Positions 23,013 to 30,614 of a DNA stretch of 37,884 nucleotides are shown here, in pieces. Numbering within the stretch: the first letter of the stretch is position 1; the number at the start of each line of letters is the position of its first letter. A program made the position numbers and the translations under genes. This DNA comes from Bacteroidaceae bacterium (GTDB lineage Bacteria; Bacteroidota; Bacteroidia; Bacteroidales; Bacteroidaceae), in contig JAGBKI010000030.1 in the NCBI GenBank assembly GCA_017933995.1, forward strand, positions 1 through 37,884, given 5' to 3'. The notes beneath the pieces are model-generated. The model was not told the origin of the DNA. It did not search any database and saw nothing but the letters and a program-made list of their open reading frames with translations.

Positions 23013-23786
23013 ATGAGGAAACTTGCATTGCTCACGCTCGGCCTCGTGTGCCTGCTTCCCGCAGGCGTGAAGGCACAAGACAGCGAACTCTTCAACCACC
23101 TCGGCCTCGGCATCTCGCTCGGCACCGACGGTATTGGCTTTGAAGCCGCCACCCCCATCGGACGCTACGTGCAGGCGCGTACTGGAATCAGTTTTATGCC
23201 CGCCTTCAGCTACAGCGACGACGTGAAACTCTACACCTCGACCGACCTGAACACCGGTAGTGAGGTTGACCGCAAAGTCAATGCCAAGGGCAAGCTGAAC
23301 ATGACGGACTGGAAGTTGCTGTTCGACATTTACCCCTCGACCAAGAGTGCTTTCCACTTCACCGCCGGTTTCTACCTCGGCAAGAAGAACGTCGTGACCG
23401 CAAAGAACACGGAGATTGACCCGCTGCTTGTACATGGCGGTGCAATCCTCATCGGCGGCCAGCCGTTTGGTGCCAACCAGGAAGGTGTGGCCAACATCCA
23501 CGTGCGCGTCAACAGCTTCAAGCCCTATCTCGGCATCGGTTTCGGTCGCGCCGTGCCGCGTAAGAGCCGCCTTGCCGTGACCTGCGACCTGGGCGTACAG
23601 TTTTGGGGCAAGCCCAAAGTTTATGCCTACAACGACGACATCCTGCACGGTGGTATGAAAGAGGTCAAATACCAGAACATCGACCCCAACAGCAGCGCAG
23701 CCGACGCACGCGACGCCATTAAAATCATCAACGGCATCAGTGTGTGGCCCGTGCTCAACATCCGTCTGAACGGACGAATCTTCTAA
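23013..23786 (+). CDS. Predicted outer membrane beta-barrel protein
   Basis: A 257-residue exported protein of unknown function. The signal peptide ends VKAQ (about residue 22). The mature part has strand-like alternation and Gly/aromatic-rich turns (HLGLGISLGTDGIGFEAA, FHFTAGFYLGKKN, YLGIGFGRAV) and ends in a phenylalanine (LNGRIF), as outer-membrane barrels commonly do for BAM recognition. It has its own promoter and is followed 37 bp later by a lipoprotein gene, so the two probably form a surface-protein pair. Confidence 0.75.
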   Translation: MRKLALLTLGLVCLLPAGVKAQDSELFNHLGLGISLGTDGIGFEAATPIGRYVQARTGISFMPAFSYSDDVKLYTSTDLNTGSEVDRKVNAKGKLNMTDWKLLFDIYPSTKSAFHFTAGFYLGKKNVVTAKNTEIDPLLVHGGAILIGGQPFGANQEGVANIHVRVNSFKPYLGIGFGRAVPRKSRLAVTCDLGVQFWGKPKVYAYNDDILHGGMKEVKYQNIDPNSSAADARDAIKIINGISVWPVLNIRLNGRIF

Positions 23787-23823
23787 AGTCAAATCAAAAT
23801 TAATCCCAAACCCAAACAAAAAA

Positions 23824-24780
23824 ATGAAAAAGTATTTCATCCTGCTGAGCCTTCTGGTTCTGCCCTTCGCTTTCACAAGCTGCGGAAGCGATGACGACAA
23901 CAACGACAACAACTTCATCGGCAAAGCCCTGACCGACCCCGCGCTGAAGGCCGCCGCTGACGAGTACTACAAAATGCTCAAGGAAGACAACCCAGAGCTT
24001 GGCGCCATTGACGAGCTGGTCCTCAAACTCACCGAGGACGGACTGGCCGAAGTGTGGAGCAAAGGCGGCAGGGTTGCCGAAGAGGCTACACGCCGTCTGC
24101 TTGCCGAAGGCGAGGAGTATGTGACCATCGCAAAATACACCAAGGAGGGCGACGTTTACACCATTGAGGGTGTAGGCACTTTCTCCGTGAAAAAGACTGC
24201 CGACAACAAGGCCAGCATCAGCCTCAACTTTGGCGAGAACCTCACGGCTAACCTCGTGGCCGAAGTCATCAAGAGCGGGATTAATCCCACGACCCTTGTG
24301 AACCAGGTTTGCCGCACTTGGCAGATTATCCAGACCAACATCGCTGTAAAGGGCGGCGACCTCGGCAACGACTCCTACTCCAAGAACTTCGTATGGGGCG
24401 ACGCCAGCAACCTCAAGGTTATCGCCGACGACATTGACGGCCAGGACAAGCTGAAGAACGTCCGCATGAAGGACAACCTTGGCGACCGCTACACTTCCAT
24501 TCAAGACGTTACCCTCTCGCGCAACGGCTCCATCATCATCCGCTACACCAACGGCCTCAAGGACGTAGGTACCATCAGCAGGATTGCCGACAACGGCGAA
24601 GTAACCATCGACTGGGAGAACGAACTCTACTCCAACCAGTATCTCGTCGGCGACATCAAGATTACAGCCACCATTGAGAGCAACTGCCTGCGTCTGTCCT
24701 TCTTCAGCAACGTTGAGGCCGAGAACGTACCGCAGCCCTATGAGGTACAGGTTGAGTTCACGATGCAGTGGGCTAACTAA
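23824..24780 (+). CDS. Surface or periplasmic lipoprotein, unknown function
   Basis: A 318-residue lipoprotein: the signal ends FTSC with Cys20, followed by GSDDDNNDNN. An acidic sequence after the Cys is known as a surface-export signal in Bacteroidetes lipoproteins, so a surface location is likely. The mature part has a helical N-terminal region (about 35-110) and beta-rich repeats afterwards, with no motif I recognise. It lies 37 bp after the barrel gene and ends just before a strong terminator. Confidence 0.75.
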   Translation: MKKYFILLSLLVLPFAFTSCGSDDDNNDNNFIGKALTDPALKAAADEYYKMLKEDNPELGAIDELVLKLTEDGLAEVWSKGGRVAEEATRRLLAEGEEYVTIAKYTKEGDVYTIEGVGTFSVKKTADNKASISLNFGENLTANLVAEVIKSGINPTTLVNQVCRTWQIIQTNIAVKGGDLGNDSYSKNFVWGDASNLKVIADDIDGQDKLKNVRMKDNLGDRYTSIQDVTLSRNGSIIIRYTNGLKDVGTISRIADNGEVTIDWENELYSNQYLVGDIKITATIESNCLRLSFFSNVEAENVPQPYEVQVEFTMQWAN

Positions 24781-24836
24781 GCCACGATACAGCAGAAAAA
24801 AGCTGACAGGCATTCTCCGCCCGCCGCTTTTCTAAA

Positions 24837-24874
24837 AAACCGCCGCGAAAGGTTCTTTCCTCTCGCGGCGGTTT
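24837..24874 (+). terminator. Rho-independent terminator after the 23824 lipoprotein
   Basis: AAACCGCCGCGA (24837-24848) pairs perfectly with TCGCGGCGGTTT (24863-24874) around a 14-nt loop. T-rich sequence follows, and A residues precede it, so it can act in both directions. Confidence 0.92.
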
Positions 24875-24878
24875 TTGT

Positions 24879-24947
24879 TTACGGATGCTTCGTTGGGATA
24901 CTTGCAGGCAGTGAAAGGCAATAGTCCCGAAATTCTTCAACGTTCAT
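24879..24947 (-). pseudogene. Truncated MmcQ/YjbR-family gene start
   Basis: A 22-residue reading from the ATG at 24947 begins MNVEEFRDYCLSLPA and then stops. This N-terminus is characteristic of MmcQ/YjbR-like DNA-binding proteins (about 110-120 residues, CyaY-like fold). The rest is missing: the sequence runs straight into the terminator at 24837-24874. I read it as the 5' scar of a deleted gene. A chance resemblance over about 13 residues cannot be excluded. Confidence 0.5.
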
Positions 24948-24963
24948 ATTGTTAAAGTGGAAT

Positions 24964-25185
24964 TTAATTGTTTTCTCTTTTTCTCTTACGGAATAGCTGA
25001 CTCCAAGAATTCCAACCTTTGCTATCAAGATAGTCAAACAGAAAGACAAGGGCTGTAAAGGCCAAAGCCGATATGGCATCATGTGCTGGCGACCTTAATT
25101 CAGCAAAGACCAAATAGTCTATACAAACATTTATGAGAATGCAAACCACATACAATACGATTGCTCTGCGTATATATCTTTTCAT
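24964..25185 (-). CDS. Small predicted membrane protein
   Basis: A 73-residue protein with a basic N-terminus (MKRYIRRA), two hydrophobic segments (about 9-29, IVLYVVCILINVCIDYLVFA, and 39-56, ISALAFTALVFLFDYLD) and a highly basic tail (RKRKREN), so probably a two-helix inner-membrane protein with both ends inside. An alternative start at 25197 adds four residues. The sequence is AT-richer than its surroundings, and the gene sits directly upstream of the YjbR scar, which it may once have accompanied. No family recognised. Confidence 0.5.
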   Translation of the reverse strand: MKRYIRRAIVLYVVCILINVCIDYLVFAELRSPAHDAISALAFTALVFLFDYLDSKGWNSWSQLFRKRKRENN

Positions 25186-25218
25186 TATTACTGTCATTAA
25201 AATCCAATTTACGCTTTC

Positions 25219-25767
25219 TCAAAAGCCCGCCTCTGCCTCGCCGCGCTCGTAGAGGGTCCAGCCGCCGTCGTTCTTCCAATAGCCTGCGAATTGCAGGGTC
25301 GCTTCGTCGGCGGAGGCGAAAAGCACATTGTCCAGGTACGCCGTCGTGGTGTTACCCTCGTCCGCCCAAGTTGCGTGTAGGTGCAGGCGGCTCTCGCCCA
25401 CGCCCTGGCTGTTACGCTCCCAGGCGAGCGACCAACTGCCCGCAAAGGTGCCGTTCTCGTCGGCCACGTCCGCCCAGTCGGTGTACTGCTCCCGCCCGTC
25501 AATGGTCACGAGGCTGCGCGTCTGCCATTTGCGCCGTCCGCTGAACGTCCCGTCGGCATTGAACGTCAGCTGTTCAAACACGCGCTGCCTGTCGAGCGTT
25601 CGCTCGTAGTGCCACGTGCCGACGATGAGCGCGGCGTACTGCGCGCGCAGTTGCTCCGTCATTTCGTGCGCTTCGGGGTCGGCCCATTCCGGGTCGCTGC
25701 TGCAAGAGGCGAGGGAGATGGCAGCGAGCATCGCAAAGGCGAGTCTCCAAATCTTCATCAGTTTCAT
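25219..25767 (-). CDS. Lipoprotein with lipocalin-like pattern
   Basis: A 182-residue lipoprotein (LASC, Cys22; Cys19 if the ATG at 25758 is used). The mature part resembles lipocalin-like domains of Bacteroidetes: LIVGTWHYERT near residue 48, FNADGTFSGRRKW near 69, then repeated antiparallel-strand patterns. No catalytic motif is visible. It is GC-rich like the chromosome. It and the small membrane protein gene are read in the same direction, 33 bp apart. Confidence 0.7.
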   Translation of the reverse strand: MKLMKIWRLAFAMLAAISLASCSSDPEWADPEAHEMTEQLRAQYAALIVGTWHYERTLDRQRVFEQLTFNADGTFSGRRKWQTRSLVTIDGREQYTDWADVADENGTFAGSWSLAWERNSQGVGESRLHLHATWADEGNTTTAYLDNVLFASADEATLQFAGYWKNDGGWTLYERGEAEAGF

Positions 25768-26005
25768 AGTAATTATGCTGTTATGTTATATCGCTTTCAA
25801 TATTATTATTTATGATACATTTGTGGTCATTTATGGACATTCGTGTGAAAGAATAAATTACGAATTATTTTCGCGGTAAATTTACGCAACGCGGCGAGAA
25901 CTAACCGCGCTCGCGGCGCGTTAAGCTGTCGAACTGCCACGAACATTCCGCTCCGATGAGTTCTGGCGGTCTCGATGTCGGCGCTGGACATAAAAGACTG
26001 CGCGA
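25768..26005. other. Intergenic stretch, no gene seen
   Basis: A 238-bp gap between two minus-strand genes, AT-rich at the left and GC-rich from about 25890. It holds a TACATTTG box (25816-25823) in plus orientation with nothing sensible to transcribe, and a small CCGCG/CGCGG hairpin near 25907. It may be remains of lost DNA; I see no gene, terminator or RNA. Confidence 0.4.
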
Positions 26006-26596
26006 CTATAGTTCATCGCTTACTGATTTGTAGGAATTATCACTATAGGTTAAGTCCACCGCTATCATAATATCTCTTGAAATGGTTTCATATCTATAGC
26101 AAGCCACATTAACTATCCTGTTCGGTTCTGCTGAATATCCCATTTTACAGGCGTACACGGTTGTATCTGTCGCTTCAACATCGGCAACCTTATATTTCTT
26201 TGCGATTGCCTCTGCGACTCCTTCGTAGGATTGCAATGCGGATGCTTTATCTTTGCTGGCGTTATAGAATGAAATATAATTTAATCTTCCATTATCAAAA
26301 CCAACCCGAAGCATCTCCCAAGTAAATCCGCCAAAAGAGAAATATCCACCCGTCTTGGAGGTAAAATGCACTTTATCATCTGTGCTAACATAAGACTGTA
26401 CCTCCAAGCCGTGCTCCTTAAAGTGTTTAATTACGTCTTGCTTTGTGTCACCAAAATGCGCATCAAAGAAAACGCCTTGTATGCTATCGTTTAATGCTTC
26501 TCCTTTGATAGGAAAAGGCTGCGCGTTTTGCATGTCGCAAGCCACCATCGTGTTTGCAATTATCAATGCGAAGAAAAATTTTATTGCAGTTTTCAT
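26006..26596 (-). CDS. AT-rich lipoprotein, unknown function
   Basis: A 196-residue lipoprotein: the signal ends VAC with Cys20 (MVACDMQNAQPF). The ATG at 26596 is chosen because a lipobox follows it and a promoter box lies just upstream; the longer reading from 26722 crosses that promoter. The mature protein has IQGVFFDAHFGDTKQDVIKHF near residue 40, a pattern seen in small Bacteroidetes proteins of unknown role. Its base composition is clearly lower in GC than the flanking chromosome, suggesting recent acquisition. Confidence 0.65.
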   Translation of the reverse strand: MKTAIKFFFALIIANTMVACDMQNAQPFPIKGEALNDSIQGVFFDAHFGDTKQDVIKHFKEHGLEVQSYVSTDDKVHFTSKTGGYFSFGGFTWEMLRVGFDNGRLNYISFYNASKDKASALQSYEGVAEAIAKKYKVADVEATDTTVYACKMGYSAEPNRIVNVACYRYETISRDIMIAVDLTYSDNSYKSVSDEL

Positions 26597-26617
26597 AATA
26601 GAGTTATCTTGTGCCTG

Positions 26618-26625
26618 CAAATTTA
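26618..26625 (-). promoter_or_regulatory. Promoter -7 box for the 26006-26596 lipoprotein
   Basis: Read on the minus strand this is TAAATTTG, matching TAnnTTTG, 22 bp upstream of the ATG at 26596. The leader would be short (about 15 nt). Confidence 0.55.
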
Positions 26626-26780
26626 CGAAGAGATAAAGGAAGCACGAAAAAAACGCTGCCTGAAAGACGGCTGCATTCAGAGTTATGGACATAAAAATAA
26701 GTCGAGCATCCGCGCTATTCACTTTCTTTTCCTATCTTCGCCCCGGAAGCATAGATTTTTCAAACCAAAACCTCGAAGAC

Positions 26781-27281
26781 ATGAAGAAATCACTATTATT
26801 CATTGCCCTCCTTGCCTGCACGCTTTCCGCGCAGGCGCAGCTTGAGACTTGGGGCGACGAGACCACGGGAATCATTAAGTACCCGGCTCTCATTGCCGAC
26901 TATGCACGGGATGGAGATGGCAATCACGAGATTATCGGCGTGAGAGGAGAGTACATCACGAAGAATGTACTCATCAAGAAGTTCCAGTTCACCTACACCT
27001 CCACGGGCGAGGACTGCATCGAAAGCATCGTCTTCCGCATACAGCGCGACAAGCCTACCGAGATTGTCGGCGGCCTGATTACCCACGAGGAGAAAGGATG
27101 GAGCACGGTTGAAGACGTGGAGGTGCGCTTTGTGCCGACAGACGACAAGTGGGTGCATTGGTCGGGGTCGCTCATCGCCAACCCTAACCACAAGCACGAG
27201 GTTGTCCAGATCACCACTTTGCGCGTAAACACCGTCAAGAAGAAAGACTACCACATGGAACTCATTTCAAGTGACAAGTAG
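26781..27281 (+). CDS. Small secreted protein, unknown function
   Basis: A 166-residue protein with a signal peptide ending SAQAQ (about residue 19). The mature part looks all-beta: IIGVRGEYITKNVLIKKFQF, TYTSTGEDCIESIVFRI and KWVHWSGSLIANPNHKHE. No known motif. The ATG at 26781 starts the signal peptide; a -7-like TATCTTCG lies near 26735. The gene is closed by a strong terminator and stands alone between divergent and convergent neighbours. Confidence 0.65.
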   Translation: MKKSLLFIALLACTLSAQAQLETWGDETTGIIKYPALIADYARDGDGNHEIIGVRGEYITKNVLIKKFQFTYTSTGEDCIESIVFRIQRDKPTEIVGGLITHEEKGWSTVEDVEVRFVPTDDKWVHWSGSLIANPNHKHEVVQITTLRVNTVKKKDYHMELISSDK

Positions 27282-27294
27282 CCGCCCTGCGGAC

Positions 27295-27360
27295 AAGACT
27301 GCGCCCCGTTCCGGGATGATGCGACAGGCATTCATCTTGAAACGGGGCGCAGTCTTTCTA
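27295..27360 (+). terminator. Long-stem terminator
   Basis: A perfect 16-bp stem, AAGACTGCGCCCCGTT (27295-27310) with its complement at 27341-27356, has a 30-nt loop and is followed by TCTATT. The stem is strong and the U-run imperfect. It may also limit read-through from the converging 27446-28048 gene. The rest of 27361-27445 holds nothing I recognise. Confidence 0.75.
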
Positions 27361-27445
27361 TTGGCGACAAGACCGACATGGATATCTTTATGTTAGTCTT
27401 TTTGCAGGATAATGGCTTTTCTTATTGGTGTCGATTGTGTTGCCG

Positions 27446-28048
27446 TCAGGCAGGGGCAACGAGTTTGCAGAAGTTGGGGTAGGAGCCGTCGTAGCGCGAG
27501 AGTTGGTAGGGGGCGAGGCGCAGGGCGAAGGTGGCGCGCACGCTACTGAGGTCGAAGTAGGCGCAGAGCAGGGCGGCGTGGTTGAAGTCGGTCTGCGTGC
27601 CGCGCCGGATGAGTTCGCGGCAGACGCGCTCGTGCAGCCCGGTGTCGCCCTCGGCCTGCTGCATTTCGCGGAACAGCAGGTAGTGGCACGGAAGCGTGCC
27701 GCCGCGCAGTAGGTGGGCGGCGCGCACGGCACGGTCGTCGCCGCCGAAGAGGCGCAGCAGGCGTTCGGCATCGTCGAGCCGCTGGCAGTGGGGCAGCAGG
27801 GCGGTGAGGATTTTACGGCGGTCGATGTCGCTGACGTCGGGGCGCGCGGCGTATTCCTCAAAACGCGCGTCGGCGAGGTCGAGGCGTCCGGCGCGGCGCA
27901 ACCGCACGGCCTCCTTGAGGTAGGTGCCGAGGAAGGCGCGGGGCGAGAGGGGGACGGTCTGCACGAAACTGGCCCAGAAAGCCGCGCTGTCGCTGAAACG
28001 CCCCACGACGTCGCGGCTATCTTGCTTCGAGTAGGCAGACATTCTCAA
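27446..28048 (-). CDS. Hypothetical protein, overlaps rlmD 3' end
   Basis: A 200-residue protein with no signal peptide or membrane helix. It is mostly helical and Arg/Leu/Ala-rich (RAFLGTYLKEAVRLRRAGRL, RRKILTALLPHCQRLDDAERLL), which suggests a TPR-like or other alpha-solenoid fold. An alternative ATG at 28039 is equally plausible. The gene begins inside the last 32 bp of the upstream methyltransferase gene, so the two are translationally linked. I recognise no family; the high-GC codon use agrees with a genuine chromosomal gene. Confidence 0.7.
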   Translation of the reverse strand: MRMSAYSKQDSRDVVGRFSDSAAFWASFVQTVPLSPRAFLGTYLKEAVRLRRAGRLDLADARFEEYAARPDVSDIDRRKILTALLPHCQRLDDAERLLRLFGGDDRAVRAAHLLRGGTLPCHYLLFREMQQAEGDTGLHERVCRELIRRGTQTDFNHAALLCAYFDLSSVRATFALRLAPYQLSRYDGSYPNFCKLVAPA

Positions 28049-29435
28049 CGTGGTGGGTGTGGGGGAACATGTCGACGGGCTGTACGGCGGCGACGCGGTA
28101 TTTGGCGTCGAGCGCGGCGAGGTCGCGGGCCTGCGTGGCGGGGTTGCAGCTGACGTAGACGATGCGGCGCGGGGCGGTGGCGAGGATGGTCTCGACGACG
28201 CCGGGATGCATACCGGCGCGCGGCGGGTCGGTGATGATGACGTCGGGGCGGCCCTGGGCGGCGATGAACCCGGGTGTGAGGATGTCCTTCATGTCGCCCG
28301 CGAAAAAGGCGGTGTTGCTGATGCCGTTGATGCGGGCGTTCTCCTTGGCGTCGTCGATGGCCTCGGGAACGTACTCGATGCCCACGACGCGGGCGGCCTG
28401 GCGCGCCACGAAGAGGGCGATGGTGCCGGTGCCGGTATAGAGGTCGTAGACGGTCTCGTTGCCTGTCAGCGCGGCGAAGCGGCGCGCCACTTTGTAGAGT
28501 TCGTAGGCCTGGTGCGTGTTGGTCTGGTAGAAACTTTTGGGTCCCACCTTGAAGCGCAGCCCCTCCATCTGCTCGTAGATGAAGTCCGTGCCGACGTAGG
28601 TGTGCACGGGAAGGTCGCCGATGGTGTCGTTGCACTTGAGGTTGTGGACGTAGAGCAACGAGGTGACCTCGGGGAAGTTCTCGTGGACGTATTCGAGCAG
28701 CGCCATAGCCTGCCGCTCCTCCTCGTCCGTGCGCCAGGCAAACTGCATGAGCAGCATCAGTTCGCCGGTGTCGCTGGTGCGGAGCATCATCGAGCGCAGC
28801 AGCCCCTCCTGCCGCCGCAGGTCGTAGTACGTGAGGCCGTGGCTGTCGGCATAGGCGCGGATGGCGTTGCGCAGGCGGTTGTTGATGTCGGGCATGAGGC
28901 CGCATTCGTGGATGTCGAGTATCTTGTCGAATGCCCCGGCGATGTGGAAGCCCACGGCGTTGGGGTTTTCCACCGGCTCGCCGCTCTCGATGACCTCGCG
29001 CGTGAGCCACCGCTTGTTGCTGAAGCCGAACTCCAGTTTGTTGCGGTAGGCGCGCGTCTCGGCGCTGCCCAGTATGGGCGACACGGGCGGCAGTTCCACC
29101 TTGCCGATGCGGCGCAGGGCGTCCTCCACCTGTTTCTGTTTGTAGTGCAGCTGGCGGTCGTAGCGCAGGCACTGCCACTTGCAGCCGCCGCACACGCCGA
29201 AATGGGGGCAGAACGGCTCGTCGCGCTCGGGGCTGTAGGTGTGTATGGCCACGGCCTCGGCCTCGGCGTAACTGTGCTTCTTGCGGCGCAGTTGCAGGTC
29301 GCAGACGTCGCCCGGCACGACGTAGGGCGCGAAGACCACGAGGCCGTCGACGCGCGCCAGAGCCTTGCCCTCGGCGGCGATGTCCTCGATGGTGATGTGC
29401 TCGAGCAGCGGTAGCGGTTTGTTTTTGCGGGACAT
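28017..29435 (-). CDS. rlmD: 23S rRNA (uracil-5-)-methyltransferase RlmD-type
   Basis: SAM-dependent RNA methyltransferase of the RlmD/TrmA family, 472 residues from the ATG at 29435. An N-terminal TRAM domain (about 12-65) binds RNA. Cys76, Cys82 and Cys85 (CPHFGVCGGCKW), with a later Cys, match the [4Fe-4S] site. The catalytic part has YDLYTGTGTIALF (SAM site), ITDPPRAGM and the nucleophilic Cys in YVSCNPATQARDL. It methylates a uracil of 23S rRNA in relatives; the exact base is not readable. It is the last clearly native gene before the mobile DNA. Confidence 0.93.
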   Translation of the reverse strand: MSRKNKPLPLLEHITIEDIAAEGKALARVDGLVVFAPYVVPGDVCDLQLRRKKHSYAEAEAVAIHTYSPERDEPFCPHFGVCGGCKWQCLRYDRQLHYKQKQVEDALRRIGKVELPPVSPILGSAETRAYRNKLEFGFSNKRWLTREVIESGEPVENPNAVGFHIAGAFDKILDIHECGLMPDINNRLRNAIRAYADSHGLTYYDLRRQEGLLRSMMLRTSDTGELMLLMQFAWRTDEEERQAMALLEYVHENFPEVTSLLYVHNLKCNDTIGDLPVHTYVGTDFIYEQMEGLRFKVGPKSFYQTNTHQAYELYKVARRFAALTGNETVYDLYTGTGTIALFVARQAARVVGIEYVPEAIDDAKENARINGISNTAFFAGDMKDILTPGFIAAQGRPDVIITDPPRAGMHPGVVETILATAPRRIVYVSCNPATQARDLAALDAKYRVAAVQPVDMFPHTHHVENVCLLEAR

Positions 29436-29502
29436 AGACGTTCTTGGGGAAATCGTATAATTCGTTCGTACTTCAACGCGGGCACAGCCCGTTTCCAAAG
29501 CG

Positions 29503-29510
29503 CAAAGATA
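29503..29510 (-). promoter_or_regulatory. rlmD promoter -7 box
   Basis: On the minus strand this reads TATCTTTG, a match to TAnnTTTG, about 68 bp upstream of the rlmD ATG. The GC-rich chromosome gives way to AT-rich sequence shortly beyond it. Confidence 0.6.
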
Positions 29511-29757
29511 CAAAAAACGCTCAGAAGTGAGGGATAAGGGGAGCAGAATGAGGAATCAGGCTGCGCGAAAGACAAATGTGTAGCATGTCGTCGCGTGTGG
29601 CACGCAGCGGTTTAACGCTCATTTTCTATAGTTTATTGCCTCAAATATCTATTATCTCTGCTAAAACTTTGTTTAAAAACGGAAATCCCGGCAAGCAAAC
29701 GCCGCCTGCAATCATATACATCTTGCTAATAATCAATAACATAGAAAACAGCAGCAT

Positions 29758-29931
29758 CTCAAATCTCAGTTATCTCAGTAAAAAAAACAGCACAGCACAT
29801 AGCGGACACACCGAATCCAACAGCCTATAACTCACTTATAATCAATAATATAAATAATAATATAAGTAAAAAAAGAGACGACGTAGGTGTCCGAAAAACA
29901 ACTGAGATAACTGAGATAACTGAGATTTGAG
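29758..29931. repeat. Large nested palindrome with ACTGAGATA repeats
   Basis: A perfect 22-bp inverted repeat (29758-29779 and 29910-29931) frames nested shorter ones: CGGACAC/GTGTCCG and, in the centre, ACTTATA/TATAAGT. On the right side ACTGAGATA is repeated in tandem (29901 and 29910, 9-bp period) and merges into a TTTGAGATTT tail. The sequence is AT-rich and non-coding. It begins the transition from chromosome to mobile element. A role in recombination or as a protein-binding end sequence is inference. Confidence 0.75.
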
Positions 29932-29963
29932 ATTTCAAGACGATTGACACCCGCCGAAAGCCA

Positions 29964-30006
29964 TTAAACCCAAAATCTGTCATTAGACCGACGGATTTGG
30001 GTTAAA
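29964..30006. repeat. Imperfect hairpin
   Basis: TTAAACCCAAAATC (29964-29977) pairs with GATTTGGGTTAA (29994-30005) with a one-base bulge and a 16-nt loop. No gene adjoins it, so it is not obviously a terminator. Confidence 0.55.
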
Positions 30007-30131
30007 ACAAATCGAATAACCAACGAGTCCGATATTTTCTCCCCTGCCACCTCCTTCGTCTGCCGCGAAGCCAGGTTGATAGATTGACAGACAGCAGGAA
30101 AACCAAACGGGACATTCGCGACAGAAAAATC

Positions 30132-30235
30132 CGGTTTTCTTCGAAAACAAGCGGAGTGTCTTTGAAAAAAGGCGGAGTATCTTTGAAAACAGGCGGAGTA
30201 TCACTGAAAACCGACGGATGTGGCGCTTCAAAAGG
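30132..30235. repeat. 21-bp tandem array at the element border
   Basis: Units beginning CGG at 30152, 30173, 30194 and 30215 are spaced exactly 21 bp, with consensus CGGAGTATCTTTGAAAACAGG; a diverged unit begins near 30132. An open frame can be drawn through it in several frames simply because the period is a multiple of three, so I do not call a gene. The TTTGAAAAC core resembles the TTTGAA units in the ABC-F gene. Confidence 0.85.
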
Positions 30236-30253
30236 AGGGCTGCCAACAAAAAG

Positions 30254-30280
30254 GGTGAGGCCGTTTTGCTGGCCTCCCCC
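30254..30280. repeat. GC-rich hairpin
   Basis: GAGGCC (30257-30262) pairs with GGCCTC (30271-30276) around GTTTTGCT, with partial extension by GGG and CCC outside. It is not followed by a clean U-run. From 30281 to 30587 I see only AT-rich non-coding sequence, including a duplicated TTGGGTGT (30422 and 30434) that can pair with ACACCCAA at 30455-30462. Confidence 0.5.
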
Positions 30281-30587
30281 TTGGGGTTTTGCGGAGAGAG
30301 AGGCTCTTTGACGAGTTGTTTCTTAAAGTATCATAGATACCGCAAACCGCTATTTATCAAACACTTGCGAAAGCCATTTCAATATCATAATATCACTAAC
30401 ATTCTTGCACAATCACCATTTTTGGGTGTAAAATTGGGTGTAGATTAGAAATTCACACCCAAACAGCAAACCTTGATTAAGTCATGTTTTCGACTCAGAA
30501 AACACGTCTTTTGCCACTTGCAGCTTAATAAACATTAAAAAACACAAGTTTTTGAAGCAAGGTTATTGCTTTGTCCCAAATTTGTTA

Positions 30588-30595
30588 TAATTTTG
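30588..30595 (+). promoter_or_regulatory. Promoter of the AbiE-type operon
   Basis: TAATTTTG matches TAnnTTTG, with a TTG at 30566-30568, 19 bp upstream. The start of transcription would lie about 12 nt before the antitoxin ATG at 30615. Type IV AbiEi antitoxins repress their own promoters, so operators may lie around here; none is obvious to me. Confidence 0.6.
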
Positions 30596-30614
30596 TGCCA
30601 AAGTTTAGATTGGT

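Noticed and set aside
25816-25823. Plus-strand promoter TACATTTG
   Set aside because: No gene or RNA-like structure follows on the plus strand; kept only as part of the spacer description.
29576-29830. 84-residue open frame after rlmD
   Set aside because: Composition is that of AT-rich non-coding DNA, and it overlaps the left arm of the large palindrome.
30084-30311. 75-residue open frame with heptad repeats (GGVSLKT)
   Set aside because: The frame is open because the 21-bp repeat is a multiple of three. Both strands are open, there is no start context, and it ends in unrelated DNA.
30300-30470. tRNA gene or attL site beside the mobile element
   Set aside because: No cloverleaf or duplicated core could be found; only AT-rich sequence and the TTGGGTGT repeats.
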